Source of the DNA: JBBTQJ01 sp038065755
Lineage (GTDB): Bacteria > Patescibacteriota > Minisyncoccia > Minisyncoccales > Staskawiczbacteraceae
Assembly: GCA_038065755.1 (NCBI GenBank)
Contig: JBBTQJ010000037.1
Span: 1 to 20,956, forward strand
Direction: 5' to 3'
DNA length: 20,956 nucleotides
Shown here: one piece after another, positions 1 to 7,765 of the stretch
Layout: each line of letters begins with the position of its first letter
Numbering within the stretch: the first letter of the stretch is position 1
Notes under the pieces: model-generated
The model's database searches: none
What the model was told of the DNA's origin: nothing
What the model saw: only the letters and a program-made list of their open reading frames with translations
Made by a program: the position numbers and the translations under genes

Positions 1-187
1 TTTAGTTAAGGAGTTATTTTCATTTTAATTTTTAAAAAGGTATTTAAATAAACATAATAAATCGGTTAAAGCATTTTTCAAAGATATTTCATCGAGTGAA
101 TATAAGTCTGAGACCGCAGCACAATATCAAAAAAGAATTTTATCAGAGCAAGAACTTTTAAATCAGGCAAGCTATTTAGTTGAATAT

Positions 188-649
188 ATGTCAAAAGCTA
201 TAAGAATGGCAAAAAAAGACATAATGGGCGATTGTCTTGGCATAGATTACGCAGGATATATTTATTTACTTACCAGGCCGGACGCTTCAAATGATTTTTA
301 TAGAGGGATAAAATTTATTAACCAGTCAGACAGCAATGCTTGCCAAGAGTTTTTTTTAGACAATTCAGATATTAATAATCCAATCTTAAAAGAGGTTAAA
401 AATTATAACCCTGGAGAAAACAATCCAGAAATTCCTCTTACTTCAACAAATCTTAAAATAAACTCTGCCAGGTTTGGCATTAACGGAAGAGACGGCCTGA
501 TAACTTCGGGAATTGAAGGAGCCAACGAGGAAGACGGCGCTCAGCCAAGGGCAACTATTTATTTAGACATTAAAGTCCAGGGAGGCCAGGACCAGCCAGT
601 TAAAAAAATTCAGACAACAGTTTCACAGAGAGATCTGAATGAAAAATAA
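188..649 (+). CDS. Pilin-like (GspJ/PulJ-type) protein, N-terminus missing
   Basis: This looks like the C-terminal part of a type IV pilin or type II secretion minor pseudopilin. ATG at 188 is the first start codon in frame, but the frame is open from 29 and its translation there is typical of the pilin helix (SEQELLNQASYLVEYM then SKAIRMAKKD), so coding extends upstream of 188. An in-frame TAA lies at 26-28, and no frame supplies the hydrophobic GFTLxE-type helix or prepilin-peptidase site that such proteins need. The C-terminal end, IQTTVSQRDLN, resembles minor pseudopilins I recall from Parcubacteria. The gene ends 17 bp before the PilX-like gene and is probably co-transcribed with it. Either it is a 5'-truncated pseudogene or the sequence at the window edge contains an error. 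Family assignment is moderate; the truncation is seen directly. Confidence 0.6.
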   Translation: MSKAIRMAKKDIMGDCLGIDYAGYIYLLTRPDASNDFYRGIKFINQSDSNACQEFFLDNSDINNPILKEVKNYNPGENNPEIPLTSTNLKINSARFGINGRDGLITSGIEGANEEDGAQPRATIYLDIKVQGGQDQPVKKIQTTVSQRDLNEK

Positions 650-666
650 TAAAAATTAAAAAAACA

Positions 667-2172
667 ATGTTTAACAATTCGGAAAGAGGAGTGTCTTTAA
701 TAATTACCTTTTTTATTCTGACAATAATACTTGCCGTGGTTTTGTCTATAAGCATAATTTTATACAGAGAAATAAAAATTATAAGAAGCATAGGAAATTC
801 TGTTGTAAGCTTTTATGCGGCTGACAGCGGAATTGAAAAAACTCTTTATTATGACAGGAAAGAAAAATCTATTGGCGTGAAAAGCGGAATTTGCGCTATG
901 TGCGACTCAGGAAACCCTACATGTCCGGGTGATTATCCCACAGACCAAAGCGTTGCCTGCATTTGTAATTATTCTACTGGTTCAGATTGCGACCCTCAAA
1001 GCTGTGAAAGTTGCGAGGTTTCTTTTTATACCAATTTAAACAGCGATAAAAATTATTATGTAACAGTAAATGTTTCTACAGATAACGGCATTTCTAATTT
1101 AAGCATTAATTCAACGGGCGATTTTAAAAAAACAAAAAGGGCAATTCAGGTATTTTCTACAAAAGAAGAAGAAATAAGCGGTTTAGGGTGGCTGGAAGGT
1201 TGGAGCCACCGCAAAAGAATTATCATTGAAAACGATTATATAGACGCAGACTTAACTGATTTTCCTTTATATGTTAAAATTCTTGCTGACAGCGATATGG
1301 TTGATGCTTTAGGCAACGGAAATGACATCCGTTTTACTCTTTACGACGGAACCACTCTTCTAAAATATGAAAAAGAATCGTGGGGGGGCGGAGATGGCTA
1401 TGCTGTTACAGCTGATTTTTGGGTAAAAATACCGCTTTTAAGCAGCGTAATCCCCACAAGTATTTATGTTTATTATGGAAACGCAACTGCTTTAGACGGT
1501 CAAGATACAACAAATACGTGGAACAGTGGTTATAAAGGGGTATGGCATTTATCTGATGAGGCCACTCAGCCGGCTTCTGAATTTAATGATTCTACAATTA
1601 ACACAAATGACGCAAATATAAAAAATTCTACCGGGCCCGTTGTCGGCGCGGTATATTTTGCAGAAGATTTTTCCGGAGGGTATGCAAATACTGTCGGCAA
1701 TCCTAATTCTTTAAAAATAAGCAATGGAACCATAAGTTCATGGATTAGAACTTATGACGCAGGCATTTCCTGGCGCGCTATTGTTGTAAAAGGAAACGCC
1801 TATGGAATGTTTTTAAAAGACAACATACTAACAGCATACGACTGGTCAACTGGTTTTGAAATATCAACAAGCATTGATTTATCTGATAACACCTGGTATT
1901 ACGCAACAGAAACATTCCAATCCGGAGTTGTGGATGGCTCTGCTTTTTATATAGATGGAAATTTTGTTAAAAATTTTTCTATGGATGTTCTTAGCCAGCC
2001 ATATAGTTTGGAAATAGCCAGGGGCGGGCCTCAAGGATCAAGCCAGTTATTCTTGGGAGTCATTGACGAGGTTCGTGTTTCAAGCAACGTTTTATCTGCT
2101 GATTGGATTAAATTTGAATATCACAATATGGTTGAAAGCGATAACGAGCTTATTTTTGGAGACGAAGAATAA
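667..2172 (+). CDS. PilX-like membrane-anchored protein with DUF2341 and LamG domains
   Basis: A 501-aa surface protein. Residues 1-60 resemble the PilX N-terminal domain: a short polar start (MFNNSERG), a hydrophobic segment from about residue 9 to 32, then an amphipathic helix ending YAADSGIEKTLYY. Residues about 75-120 form a Cys-rich loop with roughly ten Cys. A DUF2341-like region starts near W179 (WSHRKRIII, later DIRFTLYDGTTLLKYE and YVYYGN). From about residue 290 (VWHLSDE) to 495 is a LamG/concanavalin-like domain ending IDEVRVSSNVLSADWI. DUF2341 followed by LamG is a known arrangement in secreted proteins; placing it on a pilus-type N-terminus suggests a pilus-associated binding or adhesive subunit, which is inference. 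It follows the pilin-like gene by 17 bp, and the ligase start is just after its stop. No Shine-Dalgarno is visible. Confidence 0.8.
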   Translation: MFNNSERGVSLIITFFILTIILAVVLSISIILYREIKIIRSIGNSVVSFYAADSGIEKTLYYDRKEKSIGVKSGICAMCDSGNPTCPGDYPTDQSVACICNYSTGSDCDPQSCESCEVSFYTNLNSDKNYYVTVNVSTDNGISNLSINSTGDFKKTKRAIQVFSTKEEEISGLGWLEGWSHRKRIIIENDYIDADLTDFPLYVKILADSDMVDALGNGNDIRFTLYDGTTLLKYEKESWGGGDGYAVTADFWVKIPLLSSVIPTSIYVYYGNATALDGQDTTNTWNSGYKGVWHLSDEATQPASEFNDSTINTNDANIKNSTGPVVGAVYFAEDFSGGYANTVGNPNSLKISNGTISSWIRTYDAGISWRAIVVKGNAYGMFLKDNILTAYDWSTGFEISTSIDLSDNTWYYATETFQSGVVDGSAFYIDGNFVKNFSMDVLSQPYSLEIARGGPQGSSQLFLGVIDEVRVSSNVLSADWIKFEYHNMVESDNELIFGDEE

Positions 2173-2191
2173 AATTGCAATGTTTAACGCT

Positions 2192-4261
2192 ATGAATAAA
2201 CAAGAAGTTAAGCAAAGAATTAATAGGTTAAAAAAACTTATTGATTATCATAGGCGTCTTTATCATATTCAAGACAGGCAAGAAATTTCTGAATTTGCTT
2301 TAGACTCTTTAAAAAAAGAGCTTTTTGATTTAGAACAGCAGTATCCGGAATTTGTAACTAAAGATTCTCCAACGCAAAGAATCGGGGGCAGGCCGCTAAA
2401 AGAATTTAAAAAAATAAAGCGCCCTCAAAAAATGCTCTCGTTTAACGACGCTTTTTCTAAAGAAGATATGGAAGACTGGCTGGAAAGAATTTCAAAATTA
2501 TTAACAAACAAAGGCTCGCCCGCTCAGAAAGAAAAAAAACAAATAGATTTTTATTGCGAGTTGAAAATAGACGGATTGGCAATAGAATTAATCTATAAAG
2601 ACGGATTTTTACATACAGGATCTACAAGAGGAGACGGAAATATTGGAGAAGATATTACTCAAAATTTAAAAACAATAGAAGCTATTCCATTAGCATTGGG
2701 ACGTCTGACGTCCCAAAATTTTGGGACGTCAGACGTCCCAAAAACTTTGGTGGTGCGGGGCGAGGTTTTTATCAGTAAAAAAGAATTTAAAAGAATAAAT
2801 GATTTGCAGAAAAAAGAAGGATTGCCTCTATATGCCAATCCAAGAAATATTGCCGCAGGGTCAATAAGGCAATTAGATTCGAAAATTACAGCTGACAGAA
2901 AATTAGATTCTTTTGCATATGAATTATTAACGGATTTTGGTCAAAAAACCCACGAAGAAAAGCATAAACTGTTAAAAGGGCTTGGCTTTAAAATTAATAA
3001 GCATAACAAATATTGTAAAAATTTAAATGAAGTTTTAAAATTTCGCGAACACTGGATAAGAGAAAGAGAAAATCTTGACTATGAAATTGATGGTATTGTT
3101 GTAATTATTAATAATAACGAAGTTTTTGAAAAGCTCGGAATAGTAGGAAAGGCGCCAAGGGGGGCTATTGCTTTTAAATTTCCGCAACTTGAGGCAACAA
3201 CAAAGGTTTTAGACATTAAAGTGCAAATTGGAAGAACGGGAGCCATAACACCCGTGGCAACATTAGAGCCAGTTCAGGTCTCGGGAATTACAATAACTCG
3301 CGCTACCCTTCACAACGAAGACGAAATTAAGAGGTTGGGTTTAAAAATTGGAGATACGGTTATTGTAGGCAGAGCCGGAGATGTAATTCCAGATATTATA
3401 AAAGTTTTGCAAGAGCTTAGAAGCGGCAAAGAAAAAAGTTTTAAAATGCCTAATCACTGCCCCTCTTGCCAGACAAAATTATCCCGTCTCGGGCGGGATC
3501 CCGCCGTGGCGGGAGAAAAAATTTTGAGGTGTCCAAATCAGAAATGTTTTGCCAGACAAAGAAGGAATTTTTACCACTTTGTTTCAAGGTCTGCTTTTAA
3601 TATAGGGGGATTGGGTCCTAAAATTATTGACAGATTATTAGACGAGGGGTTGGTTCAAGACCCAAGCGACTTATTTGAATTAAAAGAGGGAGATTTAGCC
3701 CGCCTAGAAAGATTTGGCGAGAAGTCAGCTGAAAATTTAATAAAATCAATTGCAGAAAAAAAAGAAATAACATTGATAAAATTTATTTATTCTTTGGGTA
3801 TAAGAAACATTGGAGAAGAAACCGCAGTTGATCTGACAAAGTATTTTGGTTCAATAAAAAGAATAAAAGAGGCAAAATTGGAAGATTTTGATTCTATTTC
3901 AAATATCGGGCCTATTGTGGCAAAATCAGTTTTTGAATGGTTTAAAAATAAAGATAATCTGAAATTTTTAAATAAACTGGAAAAAGTTATAAAAATAAAA
4001 AATATTTTCTCCGCTAAAATTTTTATGGGCAAAGAAAAATTAAAAGGACTAAGTTTTGTGTTAACGGGCAGTTTAGAATCAATGACAAGAGACGAAGCGA
4101 AACAGAAAATCAGGGAACTGGGCGGAAATGTTTCCGAATTTGTATCTTTAAAAACAAATTACGTTGTTGTGGGAAAAAAATCTGGTTCTAAAGCCGAAAA
4201 AGCCAAAAACCTCGGCATAAAAACAATAATCGAATCCGAATTTTTAAAATTACTGAAATAA
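2192..4261 (+). CDS. ligA: NAD+-dependent DNA ligase LigA
   Basis: Seals nicks between Okazaki fragments and during repair, using NAD+. With ATG 2192 (MNKQEVKQRI) the protein is 689 aa, close to the family norm; ATG 2180 (four residues longer) is possible. The frame is open back to 2063 but that overlaps the upstream gene. Domains in order: Ia with YHRRLYH; adenylation domain with KxDG (CELKIDG, adenylated Lys at about 125) and VRGEVF; OB fold (QIGRTGAITPVA); a four-Cys zinc finger (CPSC then CPNQKC); helix-hairpin-helix repeats; C-terminal BRCT (FVLTGSLESM, NYVVVG). Two features are odd. A 42-bp palindrome lies in frame between IPLAL and VPKTLVV, and a 33-bp GC-rich palindromic element lies inside the zinc finger, lengthening the gap between the Cys pairs. 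Both keep the frame, so the enzyme is probably functional. No Shine-Dalgarno is visible. Confidence 0.97.
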   Translation: MNKQEVKQRINRLKKLIDYHRRLYHIQDRQEISEFALDSLKKELFDLEQQYPEFVTKDSPTQRIGGRPLKEFKKIKRPQKMLSFNDAFSKEDMEDWLERISKLLTNKGSPAQKEKKQIDFYCELKIDGLAIELIYKDGFLHTGSTRGDGNIGEDITQNLKTIEAIPLALGRLTSQNFGTSDVPKTLVVRGEVFISKKEFKRINDLQKKEGLPLYANPRNIAAGSIRQLDSKITADRKLDSFAYELLTDFGQKTHEEKHKLLKGLGFKINKHNKYCKNLNEVLKFREHWIRERENLDYEIDGIVVIINNNEVFEKLGIVGKAPRGAIAFKFPQLEATTKVLDIKVQIGRTGAITPVATLEPVQVSGITITRATLHNEDEIKRLGLKIGDTVIVGRAGDVIPDIIKVLQELRSGKEKSFKMPNHCPSCQTKLSRLGRDPAVAGEKILRCPNQKCFARQRRNFYHFVSRSAFNIGGLGPKIIDRLLDEGLVQDPSDLFELKEGDLARLERFGEKSAENLIKSIAEKKEITLIKFIYSLGIRNIGEETAVDLTKYFGSIKRIKEAKLEDFDSISNIGPIVAKSVFEWFKNKDNLKFLNKLEKVIKIKNIFSAKIFMGKEKLKGLSFVLTGSLESMTRDEAKQKIRELGGNVSEFVSLKTNYVVVGKKSGSKAEKAKNLGIKTIIESEFLKLLK
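2698..2739. repeat. Perfect 42-bp palindrome inside ligA (REPIN-like)
   Basis: Two 17-bp units, GGGACGTCTGACGTCCC and its reverse complement, flank AAAATTTT and form a perfect 42-bp inverted repeat (46 bp counting the flanking TT/AA). Each unit is itself a near-perfect palindrome, GGGACGTC and GACGTCCC around one base, so the element is two REP-like hairpins head to head. It is GC-rich against an AT-rich gene, and 42 bp equals 14 codons, so the ligA frame is kept. It lies in a loop of the adenylation domain that is normally short. Confidence 0.9.
3482..3514. repeat. 33-bp GC-rich double palindrome in the ligA zinc-finger coding region
   Basis: The centre is a perfect 14-bp palindrome (GGCGGGATCCCGCC, 3492-3505) flanked by TCCCG and CGGGA. 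It can also be read as two tandem hairpins: TCCCG/CGGGA on the left (imperfect) and TCCCGCC-GT-GGCGGGA on the right (perfect 7-bp arms, 3499-3514). It encodes about SRLGRDPAVAG between the two zinc-binding Cys pairs. At 33 bp (11 codons) it preserves the frame. It has the same head-to-head layout as the element at 2698 but a different sequence. Confidence 0.75.
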
Positions 4262-4441
4262 TCACCTCATTATTTATAAATTAATATTTAATATAGCACC
4301 ATAGACCAGTCCACGTTACTAAAAATTTATGACAACATTTCATTTAAACGAGATGTCTAAAAACAAAAAAATTCAGATGCCAAAAGAAAAAGATAAAATT
4401 ATAAAAATAATAACTAATCTTTTAGCGAGTTAATTTTAAAA
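4262..4441. other. Intergenic region between ligA and rodA
   Basis: AT-rich spacer of 180 bp. I see no GC-rich hairpin with a T-run after ligA, so no clear terminator. TATA-like stretches occur at about 4280-4300 without a convincing -35. The second half can encode the small peptide listed at 4329-4433. Confidence 0.5.
4329..4433 (+). CDS. Possible 34-aa Lys-rich peptide upstream of rodA
   Basis: ATG at 4329 opens a 34-codon frame ending TAA 4431-4433, eight bases before the rodA start. A second in-frame ATG is at 4353. The peptide begins MTTFHLNEMSKNKK and ends KIIKIITNLLAS; it is basic with a short amphipathic C-terminus. There is no Shine-Dalgarno, and such a frame could arise by chance in AT-rich DNA. 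I recognise no family. The tight spacing to rodA is the only contextual support. Confidence 0.25.
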   Translation: MTTFHLNEMSKNKKIQMPKEKDKIIKIITNLLAS

Positions 4442-5533
4442 ATGGAAGTTTTTACGAGTCATTTAAAAAAATTAGATTGGGGCATTATAATTTCAGCTGC
4501 GTTGCTGGTTTGTTTTGGCTTGTTTGCGATTTATAGCGCCAGTTTGGCGAAAAATGATTTTTTAAATCTGTACAAGCAGGGTATTTTTTTTGCAATAGGG
4601 TTTACATCGATGATTTTTATAAGTTTTTTTGATTACAGGATTTTAAAAAATAATTCGTATTTAATATTGGTTCTTTATTTTTTGTGTTTATTTCTTTTAA
4701 TCGGCCTGCAATTTTTTGCTCCGGAAATAAGGGGCACCAGGGGCTGGTATAGGGTGGGTTTTTTATCTTTTGACCCCATTGAGCCCGCAAAAATTGTATT
4801 AGTAATTTTACTGGCTAAATTTTTTTCAATGAGGCACGTAGAAATGTATAAATTTAGGCACATTGTTTTTTCCGGCCTTTACGTTTTTTTACCGGCCCTT
4901 TTAGTTTTTATAAAGCCGGACCTTGGAGGGAGCGCCGTTTTGATTTTAATGTGGCTGGGAGTTCTATTGATTTCCGGAATTAAAATAAAACATTTTTTAA
5001 TTCTTTCTTTTTGTTTTATGATAGTTGCCACATTCTCGTGGTATTTTCTGTTAAAAGACTATCAAAAAAACAGAGTGATTTCTTTTATCTTTCCCTATGA
5101 TGTTTTAGGTTCTTCTTGGAGCCAGAGCCAGGCTGAAATTGCCATTGGCTCTGGAAAAATTTTTGGCCAGGGTTTAGGCAGGGGATCTCAAGTGCAGTAT
5201 GGTTTTTTACCAGAACCCCATACAGATTTTATTTTTTCTGTAATAGCCCAAGAGTGGGGCATAGTAGGCGTTTTGGCTCTTTTTCTTTTATATATAAATT
5301 TAGTCTGGAGAATATTAAAGATTGCCATTAACTCTGGATCAAATTTTCCAAGGCTTTTTGCTTCGGGCTTTGCCATTATTTTAATTTGCCAGTTTTTTAT
5401 TAATATTGGAATGAATCTTTCCCTGCTTCCAGTTGTGGGAATTTATCTTCCCTTTTTAAGCTATGGCGGTTCTGGCCTTTTGGGAAACTTTGTCAGTTTG
5501 GGTATCTTGCAAAGCATAAAATCCAGAAGATAG
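4442..5533 (+). CDS. rodA: Rod-shape-determining SEDS protein RodA (FtsW/RodA/SpoVE family)
   Basis: A 363-aa polytopic membrane protein that polymerises lipid II into glycan strands together with a class B penicillin-binding protein. It has about ten hydrophobic segments from residue 14 to 358. SEDS signatures are GTRGWYRVGFLSFDPIEPAK in the extracellular loop, the KPDLGGS segment, and LPEPHTDFIFSVIAQEWG, a RodA-type LPExHTDFIF motif that favours RodA over FtsW. The C-terminal LPFLSYGGSGLLGN motif is intact. The start MEVFTSHLKKLDW puts a short cytoplasmic tail before the first helix. No PBP gene is visible in the window, so its partner lies elsewhere. The downstream methyltransferase has its own -10-like sequences and need not be in the same operon. 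Confidence 0.92.
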   Translation: MEVFTSHLKKLDWGIIISAALLVCFGLFAIYSASLAKNDFLNLYKQGIFFAIGFTSMIFISFFDYRILKNNSYLILVLYFLCLFLLIGLQFFAPEIRGTRGWYRVGFLSFDPIEPAKIVLVILLAKFFSMRHVEMYKFRHIVFSGLYVFLPALLVFIKPDLGGSAVLILMWLGVLLISGIKIKHFLILSFCFMIVATFSWYFLLKDYQKNRVISFIFPYDVLGSSWSQSQAEIAIGSGKIFGQGLGRGSQVQYGFLPEPHTDFIFSVIAQEWGIVGVLALFLLYINLVWRILKIAINSGSNFPRLFASGFAIILICQFFINIGMNLSLLPVVGIYLPFLSYGGSGLLGNFVSLGILQSIKSRR

Positions 5534-5548
5534 GATATTAAAATAGTT

Positions 5549-5577
5549 TTATTTCTCGCTTAATGATATAATATAAT
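5549..5577 (+). promoter_or_regulatory. Probable promoter for the methyltransferase gene
   Basis: Two overlapping TATAAT hexamers occur at 5567-5572 and 5572-5577 (ATATAATATAATTG). The only -35 candidate is a weak TTATTT at 5549, 17 bp from the second -10. The start codon follows at 5599. Confidence 0.45.
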
Positions 5578-5598
5578 TGCAGATAAATTTTAATTTAT

Positions 5599-7575
5599 AT
5601 GAGTAAAAACGAGCAAATAACCGTAAATATTATTCGTAAAAAGTTAGAAGCAGTCGGAATTATTGAATGGAAAGATTATATTCGTTATGCTACTTATGAC
5701 GAGAATTTAGCAAAGGCGCGAAAAAGCGATTTGAATAAATTTTCACGAGACCTCCACGATTATATTCGCGATTATGGGAAAATAACAGAAGCCCAAAAAC
5801 CTTTGCTTGTAAGCGGAGTTCTTTTAGCTTTGATGGAAAAAGGTTTTAAAGTAGCATATCTAAAATACGAGGAAGCCGAACTTGCGCAAAAAACCTTTCA
5901 GGCAGTAAAAGATATTATTGGCATGGCGAAACTTGGTGTTAATCAAGAAAGAAAGAAAAACGCTATTATAAACGCTTTTCGTTTTATTGAGGATCATCCC
6001 GAACTTCAAAAAATTGAAAAAAATATAAACGAATCGCCACTTGCGCATATTATTCAAGAAATTGATAATGAAGTTCGTCCTTTTACGCAAAATCATTATG
6101 ATTATGATATAATAGGTAATTTTTATGGAGAGTTTATTCGTTATACTGGCGGAGACGCACAGGGACTTGGTATTGTTCTTACCCCAAAACATATTACTGA
6201 AATTTTTGCAGATTTGGCAAAATTAAATAAAAATTCGGTAGTGCTTGATACTTGTTGCGGCACGGGCGGATTTTTGATTTCTGCCATGAAGAAAATGACC
6301 GCTAGTATAAGCGAAAATGAAAAATTAAAAATTTTAGAAAATTCTTTAATTGGAGTAGAACAAGAACCATCAATGTTTGCGTTGGCTGTTTCTAATATGA
6401 TTTTGCGCGGCGATGGAAAAACTAATCTTTATCAAGGGTCGTGTTTTGATGAAGAAATTTTTAATCAGGTTAAAAATAAAGCAACTGCCGGTTTTATCAA
6501 TCCGCCATACTCGCAAAAAGGAGAAAATCTTCACGAATGGAATTTTGTTATCCAACTTTTGAATGCTTTGCAAAAAAATGCGACTGGAATTATAATTGCG
6601 CCCATGTCTCTCGCAATCGCTTATCATCCTTTGCGTGAACAACTCTTGAAAGAACATCGGCTTGAAGCAGTGATGAGTATGCCAAACGATTTATTTTATC
6701 CAGTCGGCACGGTTCCCTGCATTATGGTTTTTACCGCCCATGTTCCACATAATAGCGACTCGCGCCATGAAAGTTGGTTTGGCTATTGGAAGGACGACGG
6801 ATTTAGGAAAGATAAAGTTCAGGGAAGGATTCTAACGGATAGGTGGCCAAAAATTAAGGAAGAATGGATTGATATGTTTCGTAAAAAAGAAATTGCAGGT
6901 AAAAGTGTTTGGAAAAAAGTAAGCATAAATGATGAGTGGTGCGCGGAGGCTTATCTTGAAACAGATTTTTCTAATCTTAGCGAAACTGATTTTATTAAAA
7001 ATACAGTGGATTTAGCATCTTTTTTATTCAAAAATGGAAAAAGCGAGATGGCAGAATTTTTATTAAAGAATAAAAATTTAAATAAAAAACTCTCTCTGAA
7101 TAATAAAAATTGGGGATGGTTTAATTTGGGTGATTTGTTCACCTTTGAAAAAGGAGAAAGACTAACAAAATTAGATAGAGTGGGGGGCAACATTCCGCTT
7201 GTGACTGCTGGAGAAAATAATAATGGCATAGCAGAATACATTTCTTTGGAGGACTTTAGAGATAAGAAAAAAGTATTTGAAAATAAAATAACCATAGATA
7301 TGTTTTTTAATGTTTTTTATCACGATTATAAATATTTTAGCGATGATAATATACACACCCTTGTTCCGATTAGATTTGAATTAAATGAATATAACTCTTT
7401 GTTTTTGGTGACATTATTAAATAAATTAAAATATAAATATGCTTATGGCAGACAGGTGAGATTAATGAGATTGCCTTTTGAAAAAATAAAACTTCCAGTT
7501 GATAAAAAAGGAAATCCAGACTGGAAATTTATGGAGGAATATATTAAATCTTTACCATATGCCGGTTCTATGTAG
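5599..7575 (+). CDS. Adenine-specific DNA methyltransferase with fused specificity (TRD) domain, nuclease-less
   Basis: A 658-aa protein likely to transfer a methyl group from AdoMet to adenine N6 at a target set by its own C-terminal domain. Residues about 150-440 form a HsdM-like N6-MTase: motif I VLDTCCGTGGF near D217, motif IV NPPY at 301-304, and YPVGTVPCIMVF further on. Residues about 505-650 (WGWFNLGDLFTFEKGERLTK, PLVTAGENNNG, LPFEKIKLPV) resemble one half of a type I HsdS target-recognition domain. This M-S fusion is typical of BcgI/type IIG-like enzymes, but the region before the MTase is only about 150 residues and I find no PD-(D/E)xK nuclease motif. No HsdR or separate nuclease gene is nearby. 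Arginine is often CGN here, unlike the AGA/AGG-rich neighbours, suggesting horizontal acquisition. It may be a solitary methyltransferase. Confidence 0.88.
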   Translation: MSKNEQITVNIIRKKLEAVGIIEWKDYIRYATYDENLAKARKSDLNKFSRDLHDYIRDYGKITEAQKPLLVSGVLLALMEKGFKVAYLKYEEAELAQKTFQAVKDIIGMAKLGVNQERKKNAIINAFRFIEDHPELQKIEKNINESPLAHIIQEIDNEVRPFTQNHYDYDIIGNFYGEFIRYTGGDAQGLGIVLTPKHITEIFADLAKLNKNSVVLDTCCGTGGFLISAMKKMTASISENEKLKILENSLIGVEQEPSMFALAVSNMILRGDGKTNLYQGSCFDEEIFNQVKNKATAGFINPPYSQKGENLHEWNFVIQLLNALQKNATGIIIAPMSLAIAYHPLREQLLKEHRLEAVMSMPNDLFYPVGTVPCIMVFTAHVPHNSDSRHESWFGYWKDDGFRKDKVQGRILTDRWPKIKEEWIDMFRKKEIAGKSVWKKVSINDEWCAEAYLETDFSNLSETDFIKNTVDLASFLFKNGKSEMAEFLLKNKNLNKKLSLNNKNWGWFNLGDLFTFEKGERLTKLDRVGGNIPLVTAGENNNGIAEYISLEDFRDKKKVFENKITIDMFFNVFYHDYKYFSDDNIHTLVPIRFELNEYNSLFLVTLLNKLKYKYAYGRQVRLMRLPFEKIKLPVDKKGNPDWKFMEEYIKSLPYAGSM

Positions 7576-7608
7576 CGTTTTTTAAAGCAAAACGCTTGAC
7601 TTTTTTTT
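7574..7608 (+). terminator. Weak terminator-like hairpin at the end of the methyltransferase gene
   Basis: Arms AGCGTTTT (7574-7581) and AAAACGCT (7589-7596) enclose a 7-nt loop and overlap the stop codon. A run of eight T begins at 7601, four bases after the stem, which is further than in a classical terminator. The same bases supply the rpoB -35, so termination here could be coupled to rpoB initiation. Confidence 0.4.
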
Positions 7609-7623
7609 GGCAAAGAATATAAT
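7596..7623 (+). promoter_or_regulatory. Sigma70-type promoter of rpoB
   Basis: TTGACT (7596-7601), a 16-bp spacer, then a perfect TATAAT (7618-7623). Transcription would start near 7630, giving a leader of about 255 nt before the rpoB ATG. Confidence 0.75.
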
Positions 7624-7718
7624 AAAAACATATAAAAAGAAGTGGCCACTTTACTCTTAGTTAAATAAAACTGAATACCCTCGTCTCGGTTATTTTTTTA
7701 ATACCGGTATTTTTTGTT

Positions 7719-7757
7719 ATGATTTATGAGATGGGGGGAAGAACCCTAACAGTTTAG
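7719..7757 (+). CDS. Possible 12-aa leader peptide upstream of rpoB
   Basis: ATG 7719 encodes MIYEMGGRTLTV and stops at TAG 7755-7757, in the 3' arm of the terminator hairpin. A ribosome reaching the stop would cover the stem, the geometry of a translation-controlled attenuator. There is no Shine-Dalgarno and the frame is short enough to be chance. Confidence 0.22.
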   Translation: MIYEMGGRTLTV

Positions 7758-7765
7758 GGTTTTTT
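7742..7765 (+). terminator. Intrinsic terminator (attenuator candidate) in the rpoB leader
   Basis: Stem AACCCTAA (7742-7749) and TTAGGGTT (7754-7761) with loop CAGT, continuing into six T (7760-7765). It lies about 110 nt downstream of the predicted rpoB start site and 120 nt before the ATG, so rpoB transcription from the promoter at 7596 must read through it. Confidence 0.7.

Noticed and set aside
2063..2191. Longer ligA start at ATG 2063
   Set aside because: It would overlap the PilX/LamG gene by over 100 bp and adds a non-ligase N-terminus; MNKQEVKQRI at 2192 matches the family start.
5599..7575. Complete type I restriction system
   Set aside because: Only one gene is present; there is no HsdR helicase-nuclease and the specificity domain is a single fused half.
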